Below the pieces are notes generated by a model. The model ran no database searches. It saw nothing but the letters and a program-made list of their open reading frames with translations, and was not told the DNA's origin. A stretch of DNA of 7,384 nt from a bacterium (lineage in GTDB: Bacteria > Planctomycetota > J058 > JAJDCP01), in assembly GCA_030428695.1 (NCBI GenBank), contig JAUIEM010000445.1, forward strand, positions 1-7,384, written 5' to 3'. The position numbers and the translations under genes were made by a program. Of the stretch, positions 1-6,385 are shown one piece after another (the first letter of the stretch is position 1; the number at the start of each line of letters is the position of its first letter).

Positions 1-139
1 CCCGCAGCGCCGCCGGCCCGGCCGCCGCCGGGGCGGCGCAGAACGCGTCGGCGGCGGCCTCCAGGGCCTTCGCCGCGCGGGCGAGAGCGACGTAGCGCGG
101 CACGATGTGACGGTCGACGGCGTCGTGCTCAGCCGCCAC
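1..139 (-). CDS. Imelysin-like protein, N-terminal part (partial, runs off left edge)
   Basis: Read on the minus strand from a GTG at 139 toward position 1, this frame gives a helical, alanine-rich peptide containing HDAVDRHIVPRYVALARAAK, then an ALEAAADAFCAAP stretch and a PAALR run at the edge. From memory, this matches the start of mature imelysin / peptidase M75-family proteins: a PRY motif, an alanine-rich helix, then an FC-x-x-P turn. These are periplasmic or lipid-anchored proteins often linked to iron uptake. Codons here end almost always in G or C. Oddities: no signal peptide or lipobox precedes it. The frame stays open further right, but with poorer codon use. The GTG at 139 has only a weak GGAAG-like site upstream. 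The gene may therefore be 5'-truncated. The rest lies outside the window, so the family call rests on about 46 residues. Confidence 0.5.
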   Translation of the reverse strand, partial: MAAEHDAVDRHIVPRYVALARAAKALEAAADAFCAAPAAAGPAALR

Positions 140-292
140 TGGCGCTTCTTCCACTGGGACAAGGAGCGCCAGCGCGCGGGCGCCGAGAAGGGCACCGCCC
201 AGGTCGGCAGCTACCGCTTCCTGCCCGCCGACGACGCGCCGTTCGCCATTCCGGAAGGTGCCCGGGAGCTGACCCTGCAGGGGGCGCGCTGA
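107..292 (+). CDS. Unidentified short ORF or 3' fragment of a larger gene
   Basis: I do not recognise this product. The frame from a GTG at 107 gives 61 residues: an aromatic stretch (SRHWRFFHWDKERQR), a middle segment GTAQVGSYRFLP, and an end ARELTLQGAR. Nearly every codon ends in G or C, which supports real coding from about 107 to the stop at 290-292. No ribosome binding site precedes the GTG. The frame is open to the left edge, but there it becomes arginine/glycine-rich and looks like the shadow of the minus-strand imelysin-like fragment. The overlap with that fragment is about 33 bases. It reads like the C-terminal end of a longer protein whose front is missing. It is convergent with the large minus-strand gene, whose stop is 37 bases away. 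Confidence 0.4.
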   Translation: MTVDGVVLSRHWRFFHWDKERQRAGAEKGTAQVGSYRFLPADDAPFAIPEGARELTLQGAR

Positions 293-329
293 GCGCCTGG
301 CTGCAGCCCGCGGCAGGAACCCGGGTGGC

Positions 330-3300
330 TCAGAACAGGGGCAGAGGGCGTGAGAGTCCCCGGATCCGCAGGAGCAGAAGCATCAAGTCGGCGCGGTCGA
401 CGTCACCGTCGCGGTCGACGTCCAGCAGGGCCGGCGGAACCTGCGGGCCGGGTGGGCGACCGAGCAGGAAGGACTGGAGCCGCGCGATGTCGGTCGGGGT
501 CAGGCTGCCGTCGCCGTCGAAGTCGCCGAGCGCCAGGGTCTGGCTGAGGTCGCCGAAGAGGGCGATCTCCCAGCCGTCGGTCACGCCGTCGCCGTCGGTG
601 TCCGGGTCGGAGTCGTCGCTGTCGAAGCCGGCCGGGATGCCGTCCATGTCGGCGTCGGTGCGGTCGGCGGGCTCGGCGGGGTCGGTCGGGTCGGTACCGA
701 TCGCGTTCTCGACGCCGTCCTCGATGCCGTCACCGTCGCTGTCCTTCGACAGGGGATCGGTGCCGATCATCTGCTCGAAGGCGTCGGTCAGGCCGTCGCG
801 GTCGCTGTCGCTGTCGTCGTCGAGGATCGTCCCGACGCCGTCCGCCCGGACCAGCTTGACCGCGCGGCCTCCCGCGAGAACCTGGACCAGGCTGACGAAC
901 AGCACCTCGTCGCCCTCGCCGTCCTCGTCGCCGAGAGCGACGACCACCGCGTCGACCATCTGGCCGTCGGCGCCGCTGAAGAAGAGGGTGTCGGCGAGGG
1001 GCAGGTAGTCGTTGTCGGCGAGGGTCGCCGTGCCGTCCATGCTCGCGACGACGACCCCGAAGCCGGCGTCCGAGGCGCCGTCCACGCTGACCGCGAGGCG
1101 CAGGCTGCGATCGCCGCTCGGGGTCGAGGGGCCGCCCTCGACCACGTCGTCGTCCGCGATGCTCAGGCACAGGGTGTCGTCGTCGACGATCGTCCCGAGC
1201 GCCTCCGCGTCGAGCAGGCTGACCGTTCTCCCGCCCGCTGACAGGGCGGAGAGCTGGACGAAGAAGTCCTCGTCGAGCTCGGCGACCTCGTCCCCGAGCA
1301 CGTCGACGACGACCTGCACGACCTCGCCCGCGTTGCCCGTGAAGAAGAGGGTGCCGCTCGCGGCGCTGAAGTCGCTGGCGGTGGCGCTGTCCTCGGCGGT
1401 CGCGAAGTCGACGCTGAGGCCGACGTCGACCGCGGCGTCGAGGCTGACGTCGAAGCGCAGCTCCGCGGTTCCGGCGTCGCCTTCGACGAGCTGGGCGTCG
1501 GCGATCTCCAGGCTCGCGGCGTCGTCGTTGACGATCGTGCCGAGCGCGCCGCTCGCGAAGGAGACGTCCCGCCCGCCGGACACGACGTTGCTCAGGAGCA
1601 CCTGGAGCAGCTCGTCGCGCTCGACGGTCGCGTCGCCGCTGACATCGACGGTGAAGGGCTGGCTCTCGCCGGCGCCGCCGCCGAAGAACAGGGTCGTGTT
1701 CGTCGCGAGGTAGTCGCTGCCCGCGACGGCGGTGCTGTCCGCGGTCGCCGCATCGACGCTCAGGGCGGTGTCGACCGAGCTGTCGAGGATGACGTTGAAG
1801 GTCAGCGTGCTGTTCCCGACCTCGCCCTCGGTGACCTGGGCGTCGGCGATCGACAGGCTCGCGGCGTCGTCGTTGACGATCGTCGCCGTCGCGGCGCCGT
1901 CGGCGACCGTGACCGCCAGCCCGCCGGCCTGGAGGTTGCTGAGCGCGACCCCGAAGCTCTCGTCGAGCTCGACGACGGCGTCGGCCTGGACGGTGACATC
2001 GATCGTCTGCGTCTCCCCGGCGCTGCCGCTGAAGGCCAGCGTCCCGGAGGTCGCGAGGTAGTCGCCCGCGAGGACGGTCGCGCTGCCGTCACTGCTCGCG
2101 TAGTCGATCAGCACGCCGCCCGCGACAGCCGCGTCGAGGCTGACGCTCAGGCTCAGGGTCGTGGTCCCCGCGTCGCCTTCGGCCTGCTGCGCGTCGCCGA
2201 TGCTCAAGGTCGCGGCGTCGTCGTTGACGATCGTCCCGATCCCCTGGCCGTCGGCGATGCTGACCGCCAGGCCGCCCGCCGAGAGGTTCTGCAGGTTGAC
2301 GAGGAAGGTCTCGTTCGGCTCGACGCGCGCGTCGCCCGCCACCGCGACCGCGAAGACCTCGGTCTCCCCGGCGCTGCCGCTGAAGCTCAGGGTCGCGCTG
2401 TTCGACGCGTAGTCGCCATCGGCGGTGGTCGCCGAGCCGTCGGCGCTCGACGCAGCGACGCTGATCGCGCTCGCGACCGCCGCGTCGAGGGTGACCGTGA
2501 AGACGAAGCTCGCCTGCCCGGAGGCGCCTTCGTTCAGGGTGACATCATCGATGCTGAGGGTCGCGGCGTCGTCGTTGCTGATCGTGCCGAGCGCTTCGCC
2601 GTCACCGAGCTCGGCCCCGACCGGGTTCGACAGCAGCACGCGGAAGGTCTCGTCGCGCTCGACCAGCGCGTCGCCGTTTACCGTGACGGCGACCGTCTGG
2701 CTCGCCGCGCCGCCGGCCGCGAAGATGATCGTCGTCGACAGCGTCTCGTAGTCCTGCCCCGCGAGCGCGGTGCTGTCGGCGGTCTGGACGTCGACCGTCA
2801 CCGCCCCGGCGGTGTTGCTGCGGGTGATGCTGAAGCTCAGGGTCTTCGTTCCGCTGTCGCCCTCGCTGATCGTCGCATCGGCGATCGACAACGCGTTGCT
2901 CGTGTTGGCGTGGAAGCGAGCGAGCGCCCCGAAGCTCGCCGCCGCGCCGAACTGGCCGGCGATCACGGCGCGGCCATCGGCGTCGAGGGTCAGGGCCCGG
3001 GCGTCGACGTCCTCGGCGTTGCCGACGAGCGTCGCGATGCCCGGCGTGCTGCCGGCGGGGTTGAAGTCGGTGTTGAGCCCGACGCCGGGGGTGATGTTCG
3101 CGATGACGACCTCGAGGTTTCCGCTCGCCGCCAGGCCGGAGCCCGCGATCAGCAGGTTCCCGTCCGCATCCTCGGCGATCGCCTCTGCGCTGGCGATCGA
3201 GCCCGCGGGGACGGAGCGCTCCTCGAGCAGCCCGCCGTTCCCGTCGGTCAGCATCAGCAGCAGCGCGCCGTCGGCGCCGCCCGCGACGGCGAAGCCGCCC

Positions 3301-4142
3301 GCGCTCCGTTCGAGCAGGCCGGCGAAGGGGCTGACCAGGTCGAGACCGCTCGGGTCGAGCGCCGTCTGCCCGAAGCTCCCGTCGACGACGCCGGCCGCCG
3401 AGACCCGGCGCAGGTGCAGGGCGTCCTCGGTTGCCGCGGCGACGATGACCTCCCCGTTCCCGCGCAGCAGGAGGTCGCAGCCCCACAGGTTGCCGCCGGT
3501 CTCGCTGAGCACCGTGACGCCGTCGCCGCCCCCGAAGCCGGTGTCGGGCTGCCCGCCCGCGGTGATCCGCCGCAGCCGTAGCGTGACGGTCTCCGTCGCG
3601 AACGCGTCGGAGCGGACGAGGGTGAGGATGCTGCCGTCGGCCTGGACGGCGATCGCGACGACCTCCGCGCGCTCGCCGACGTTGGAGTCGACCGTGAGCC
3701 CGGCGCTGCCGAAGCCGCTGTCGAGGCTCCCCTGCGGGGTGAGACGCGCGAGCGCGAAGCCGCCGCGCGCGGTGCCGCCGACCACGATCTTGCCGTCGGA
3801 CTGCAGCGCGACGCAGCGGGCCGTGCCGTCCCCGCCCAGGCTGACCGTGGTCGCGCCCGCGCCGCCCGCGAACATCGCGTCCGCGCTGCCGTCGGCCGCA
3901 TCGTACTTCGCGACCAGGAAGCGCCGCGCACCGCCGACGGTCGCGCCGCCGACCGCGTAGATGCTGCCGTCGGCGATCAGCACATCCTCGAAGCCGCTGT
4001 CGTCCCCGACCTGGTCGAGCCGCACGCCGGGCACGGCGCCGCCGCTGTTGAAGGTCGTGTCGAGCGTGCCGGCCAGCTGGGCGACGGCGGCTCCGGCCAG
4101 GAGGCAGACGATGGGGAGGGAGGTGAGCAGGGGGGTCTGCAT
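330..4142 (-). CDS. Secreted delta-60 / Calx-beta / TSP3-like / dockerin-like multidomain protein, 1270 aa
   Basis: Probable extracellular, calcium-binding, adhesin-like protein. Residues 1-21 form a signal peptide (hydrophobic core, cleavage after AVA). Residues 22-416 carry delta-60-type repeats marked by D-x-x-F: LDTTF 27, DAMF 88, DSGF 141, DTGF 200, DGSF 254, NTDF 357. Six Calx-beta domains follow, at about 417-525, 526-642, 643-759, 760-874, 875-989 and 990-1110. Each starts with a SIAD-x6-EG type motif and ends GTIVNDD or a variant. Five of the six have a recognisable V-E-R-D-E-T-F-type strand. Residues 1111-1195 are thrombospondin-3-like DSDGDG repeats. Residues 1205-1270 resemble a type I dockerin, with calcium loops at 1207-1218 and 1241-1252. 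No C-terminal anchor or sorting signal is visible. The ATG is chosen for its signal peptide and a GAGAGA element just upstream; a GTG at 4187 would add a more basic N-terminus. The same frame stays open upstream to 6464, but that part is antisense to the collar operon. Binding partner unknown. Confidence 0.9.
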   Translation of the reverse strand: MQTPLLTSLPIVCLLAGAAVAQLAGTLDTTFNSGGAVPGVRLDQVGDDSGFEDVLIADGSIYAVGGATVGGARRFLVAKYDAADGSADAMFAGGAGATTVSLGGDGTARCVALQSDGKIVVGGTARGGFALARLTPQGSLDSGFGSAGLTVDSNVGERAEVVAIAVQADGSILTLVRSDAFATETVTLRLRRITAGGQPDTGFGGGDGVTVLSETGGNLWGCDLLLRGNGEVIVAAATEDALHLRRVSAAGVVDGSFGQTALDPSGLDLVSPFAGLLERSAGGFAVAGGADGALLLMLTDGNGGLLEERSVPAGSIASAEAIAEDADGNLLIAGSGLAASGNLEVVIANITPGVGLNTDFNPAGSTPGIATLVGNAEDVDARALTLDADGRAVIAGQFGAAASFGALARFHANTSNALSIADATISEGDSGTKTLSFSITRSNTAGAVTVDVQTADSTALAGQDYETLSTTIIFAAGGAASQTVAVTVNGDALVERDETFRVLLSNPVGAELGDGEALGTISNDDAATLSIDDVTLNEGASGQASFVFTVTLDAAVASAISVAASSADGSATTADGDYASNSATLSFSGSAGETEVFAVAVAGDARVEPNETFLVNLQNLSAGGLAVSIADGQGIGTIVNDDAATLSIGDAQQAEGDAGTTTLSLSVSLDAAVAGGVLIDYASSDGSATVLAGDYLATSGTLAFSGSAGETQTIDVTVQADAVVELDESFGVALSNLQAGGLAVTVADGAATATIVNDDAASLSIADAQVTEGEVGNSTLTFNVILDSSVDTALSVDAATADSTAVAGSDYLATNTTLFFGGGAGESQPFTVDVSGDATVERDELLQVLLSNVVSGGRDVSFASGALGTIVNDDAASLEIADAQLVEGDAGTAELRFDVSLDAAVDVGLSVDFATAEDSATASDFSAASGTLFFTGNAGEVVQVVVDVLGDEVAELDEDFFVQLSALSAGGRTVSLLDAEALGTIVDDDTLCLSIADDDVVEGGPSTPSGDRSLRLAVSVDGASDAGFGVVVASMDGTATLADNDYLPLADTLFFSGADGQMVDAVVVALGDEDGEGDEVLFVSLVQVLAGGRAVKLVRADGVGTILDDDSDSDRDGLTDAFEQMIGTDPLSKDSDGDGIEDGVENAIGTDPTDPAEPADRTDADMDGIPAGFDSDDSDPDTDGDGVTDGWEIALFGDLSQTLALGDFDGDGSLTPTDIARLQSFLLGRPPGPQVPPALLDVDRDGDVDRADLMLLLLRIRGLSRPLPLF
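1509..2585. repeat. In-gene tandem repeat, period about 345-351 bp, encoding Calx-beta modules
   Basis: The Calx-beta modules are repeated at DNA level, not only in protein. A 23-bp segment encoding the inter-domain NDD-A linker is identical at 1516-1538, 1861-1883 and 2212-2234, and nearly identical at 2563-2585. The spacings are 345, 351 and 351 bp. The first two copies share 30 identical bases (1509-1538 and 1854-1883). A second 23-bp identity, encoding FSGSAGET, lies at 2011-2033 and 2362-2384, again 351 bp apart. The spacing is in codon register (115 and 117 codons), so exchange between modules would keep the reading frame. Confidence 0.8.
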
Positions 4143-4178
4143 CGGGTCTCTCGCGGTGGATTTGGCGTTCAGAGTATC

Positions 4179-4207
4179 TTGTCCCACCGATCTGGACCAG
4201 ATAGCAT
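4179..4207 (+). promoter_or_regulatory. Candidate sigma-70-type promoter of the collar operon
   Basis: TTGTCC at 4179-4184 (4 of 6 matches to TTGACA) and TAGCAT at 4202-4207 (4 of 6 to TATAAT) are separated by exactly 17 bases. The -10-like box lies 34 bases before the ATG at 4242. The surrounding stretch is less GC-rich than the rest of the window. This is a consensus match only. On the opposite strand a GATACT element (4173-4178) could serve the divergent large gene, but it lacks a good -35 partner. Confidence 0.35.
4190..4202. promoter_or_regulatory. Perfect 13-bp palindrome in the divergent control region, possible operator
   Basis: ATCTGGaCCAGAT has two 6-base arms around one central base, with no mismatch. 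It fills most of the spacer of the candidate promoter and touches its -10-like box. It lies between two divergent transcription units, where a regulator bound here could act on both. No regulator gene is in the window, so its role is inferred from position and symmetry alone. Confidence 0.35.
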
Positions 4208-4241
4208 AGGATTTCTGCAAGGTGCACGGAATGGAGGGGTG

Positions 4242-4745
4242 ATGAGCGACCCCTATCTCGGCGAGATCAAGCTGGTCGCGTTCAACTTCGCCCCCCCAGG
4301 TTGGGCGTTGTGTAACGGCCAGCTCCTGCCGATCAACCAGAACCAGGCGCTGTATTCGCTGCTCGGGACCACGTGGGGGGGCGATGGGCTGACCAACTTC
4401 GCCCTGCCCGACCTGCGCGGCCGCGCTCCCGTCCACATCGGCACCGGCTTCCCGCTCGGACAGCGGGCGGGGACGGAGAGCGAGGTGCTCACCGCCGCCC
4501 AGGTCGCCGGCCACAGCCACGCTGTCACCGGGCGCAGTGATGCGGCCGGCTTCGCCCAGCCCGGCGAGCACCTGCCCGGCTCGGGACCGCTCATCTATGC
4601 AGCGGCCTTCAACCTGGTCGGTCTGCACCCGGGCAGCGTGACGGAGGCCGGGGCGGCGCAGGCGCAGGCCCATGGAAACGTGCAGCCGAGCCTGGTCCTC
4701 AACTTCATCATCGCCGTGCAGGGCATCTTCCCGACCGTCAACTGA
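4242..4745 (+). CDS. Phage tail collar domain protein 1 (MdpB / microcystin-dependent type), 167 aa
   Basis: First of three tandem paralogues of the phage tail collar family, usually annotated 'microcystin-dependent protein' or 'phage tail protein'. Conserved marks: the opening MSDPYLGEIKLVAFNFAPPG, then WALCNGQ at 21-27, GGDG at 47-50, LPDLRGR at 55-61, HSH at 91-93, and a hydrophobic C-terminus LNFIIAVQGIFP. No signal peptide or membrane helix is evident. The ATG at 4242 has a strong GGAGG four bases upstream and aligns with the starts of the two paralogues; the frame extends 21 codons further left, but with no family match. In phage fibre tips, HxH motifs bind metal in trimers; a similar role here is inference. 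It differs from its paralogues mainly at residues 64-140. It is the first gene of a five-gene operon and has no phage genes around it. Confidence 0.9.
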   Translation: MSDPYLGEIKLVAFNFAPPGWALCNGQLLPINQNQALYSLLGTTWGGDGLTNFALPDLRGRAPVHIGTGFPLGQRAGTESEVLTAAQVAGHSHAVTGRSDAAGFAQPGEHLPGSGPLIYAAAFNLVGLHPGSVTEAGAAQAQAHGNVQPSLVLNFIIAVQGIFPTVN

Positions 4746-4775
4746 GCGGCGGCGGAGCAGAACAGGAGCGGCGAC

Positions 4776-5288
4776 GTGTCGGACCCCTTCATCGGAGAGA
4801 TCCGGATGTTTGCCGGGGATTTCGCGCCGGCAGGCTGGGCGCTGTGTAACGGCCAGATCCTGCAGATCAGCCAGAACCAGGCGCTGTTCTTGCTGCTCGG
4901 AACCACTTACGGCGGGGACGGGCAGACGACCTTCGGATTGCCTGACCTGCGCGGGCGGACGCCGCTGCACGCTGGACAGGGAGCGAACCTGTCCCCGCGT
5001 CCGCTCGGGCAGAAGACCGGCACCGAAGATGTCACTCTGACCGGCGCGCAGCTTCCGCGGCACAGCCACACGCTGCAGGCGTCGACCGACACGCCCGGCA
5101 CCGGCACCGCACACAGCGCGGTGTTCGCAGCGGCCGAGCGGATGTACGGCGACGAGCTGCCGGGCGACCTGCTCGACGAGACGACGATCACGGCGAGCGG
5201 CAGCAACCAGGCGCACACGAACATGATGCCGTTCCTCGGCATGAACTTCATCATCGCGTTGTTCGGGATCTTCCCTTCGCAGAACTGA
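4776..5288 (+). CDS. Phage tail collar domain protein 2 (MdpB type), 170 aa
   Basis: Second paralogue, same architecture: MSDPFIGEIRMFAGDFAPAG, WALCNGQILQISQNQAL from 21, GGDG at 47, LPDLRGR at 55-61, LPRHSH ending at 98, and the C-terminus MNFIIALFGIFPSQN. Start is GTG at 4776 with AGGAG seven bases upstream (4764-4768), and it aligns with the ATG of its neighbours. The gap from gene 1 is 30 bases. The variable middle (about 99-145) is rich in Thr, Ala and Gly and carries several acidic residues. Cys24 and the HxH pair are retained. As with gene 1, no secretion signal is visible, so how it reaches any extracellular site is not explained here. It probably forms hetero- or homo-oligomers with its paralogues; that is inference from the tandem conservation. 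Confidence 0.9.
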   Translation: MSDPFIGEIRMFAGDFAPAGWALCNGQILQISQNQALFLLLGTTYGGDGQTTFGLPDLRGRTPLHAGQGANLSPRPLGQKTGTEDVTLTGAQLPRHSHTLQASTDTPGTGTAHSAVFAAAERMYGDELPGDLLDETTITASGSNQAHTNMMPFLGMNFIIALFGIFPSQN

Positions 5289-5297
5289 GGAACAGCC

Positions 5298-5813
5298 ATG
5301 TCGGAGCCGTACATCGGCGAGATCCGGATCTTCCCCTACGACTCCGTGCCGGTAGGCTGGGCGCCCTGTGATGGGCAGATCCTGCAGATCTCCCAGAACT
5401 CGGCCCTGTTCTCGATCATCGGGACAGCCTACGGCGGGAACGGCGCGACGACCTTCGCCCTGCCCGACCTGCGCGGCCGGGTTCCCCTGCAGCCCGGCAT
5501 CGGGCCGGGCTTGAGCGCGCGCACCCGCGGCGGCACCGGTGGGGAAGCGACGGTCACCCTGACCGAGGTCCAGCTCCCCTCCCACAAGCACCGGCTCGCC
5601 GCGGCGCGTCGGCTCGGCAACCTCGGCACGCCCTCCGCCGACGCGGCGCTCGCCCGCGGTCCGGAGCCGCGCTACGCCGGCCCTGGTGGGTCGACCGCGA
5701 CGCTCGCCCCGGAGTCTCTCGCGACGTCGGCGTCCGTTCCCCACAACAACCTCCAACCGTACGCCGTGCTGAACATCTGCATCGCGTTGGTCGGACTCTT
5801 CCCCTCCGAGTGA
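5298..5813 (+). CDS. Phage tail collar domain protein 3 (MdpB type), 171 aa
   Basis: Third paralogue: MSEPYIGEIRIFPYDSVPVG, then WAPCDGQILQISQNSALF, GGNG at 47-50, LPDLRGR at 55-61, SHKH at 95-98, and the end LNICIALVGLFPSE. Start is ATG at 5298, nine bases after gene 2; the TGAGGA at the gene 2 stop supplies the ribosome binding site. It departs from its siblings in having Asp25 rather than Asn, HKH rather than HSH, and a basic, Arg-rich stretch around 75-125 (ARTRGG, RRLG, RGPEPR). It may therefore have a distinct place in any assembly. Its stop TGA shares one base with the ATG of the following Tat-signal gene, which suggests translational coupling. Confidence 0.9.
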   Translation: MSEPYIGEIRIFPYDSVPVGWAPCDGQILQISQNSALFSIIGTAYGGNGATTFALPDLRGRVPLQPGIGPGLSARTRGGTGGEATVTLTEVQLPSHKHRLAAARRLGNLGTPSADAALARGPEPRYAGPGGSTATLAPESLATSASVPHNNLQPYAVLNICIALVGLFPSE

Positions 5814-6385
5814 TGATGAAACCCCACTCGTTCGCGCTGCCGCGCCGCAGCTTCCTCCGCCTCGGCGCGACCGCCGCCTGGGGCCTCGTCGTGTCCGGGG
5901 CCGCCTCCGCCCGCGGTGGCGGTCTCGCCGCGCCCCCGGCCCTGCTCGGCTACCGGCCGGCGGCGACGTCCGCCTGGCTGCCGTGCCCCGAGGGGGGCGC
6001 GGCGTTCGATGCGGACGCCCTGCTCTTGACGGTCGAGCCGCGCTTCGAGCGCGCCAGCCTGCCGTCCGGCTTGCGCGGGGCGCGCCTGGAGGTCGGCTTC
6101 CAGCCCTTCCACGGGCAGCGCTTCGAGGCGGCGCGCTGGAGGCCGGGGGCGAGCTCGGTGCCCTGCCAGATGCGCGTGCCGATCGCGCCGTCGCACGGCC
6201 TCGGGCTGTGCCTGCGCCTCGACCTGGGGGCGGGCTTCGAGCTGCCCCGCAGCCTGGCGGCGGCCGGTCCCGGGCCGCGACTGCGGGCCGGAAGCTACGG
6301 GATCTGCCTCGGTGAGCGGTGGCGGGAGGAGGCGCTGTGCCTGGTGCTGGGGGTGAGCCCCTGCGAGCCTTCGAGCGACGGCTGA
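5813..6385 (+). CDS. Tat-exported protein of unknown function, 190 aa
   Basis: I do not recognise the family. The N-terminus carries a clear twin-arginine signal, PRRSFLRLGA with Arg11-Arg12, followed by a hydrophobic stretch and an ASA cleavage site after residue 33, so the mature part should be folded in the cytoplasm and then exported. The mature domain (about 157 aa) is rich in Arg, Gly and Leu, with segments such as GYRPAATSAWLPCP, ALLLTVEPRFERA and GARLEVGFQPFHGQRFEAA that look like beta strands. It contains several cysteines (in SVPCQM, LGLCLRL, GICLGE, EALCLV). Start options GTG 5810, ATG 5813 and ATG 5816 overlap; 5813 is preferred because it forms TGATG with the stop of collar gene 3. 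The operon position suggests an exported accessory of the collar proteins; that is inference. Confidence 0.8.
   Translation: MMKPHSFALPRRSFLRLGATAAWGLVVSGAASARGGGLAAPPALLGYRPAATSAWLPCPEGGAAFDADALLLTVEPRFERASLPSGLRGARLEVGFQPFHGQRFEAARWRPGASSVPCQMRVPIAPSHGLGLCLRLDLGAGFELPRSLAAAGPGPRLRAGSYGICLGERWREEALCLVLGVSPCEPSSDG

Noticed and set aside
293..329. Rho-independent terminator between the converging genes at the left
   Set aside because: Only 4-base stems such as CTGC/GCAG can be drawn and there is no T tract on either strand.
2770..3960. Plus-strand open frame of 396 codons opposite the Calx-beta gene (others at 325-1008, 1012-1713 and 1732-2061)
   Set aside because: The translations are Ser/Ala/Pro/Arg-rich and show no domain, while the opposite strand encodes recognisable repeats throughout. 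They are shadows of high-GC coding sequence.
4242..5813. Prophage or phage tail module, because of the tail collar domains
   Set aside because: No tape measure, baseplate, capsid, terminase, lysis or integrase gene is present in the window. MdpB-type collar trios are known as stand-alone chromosomal genes.
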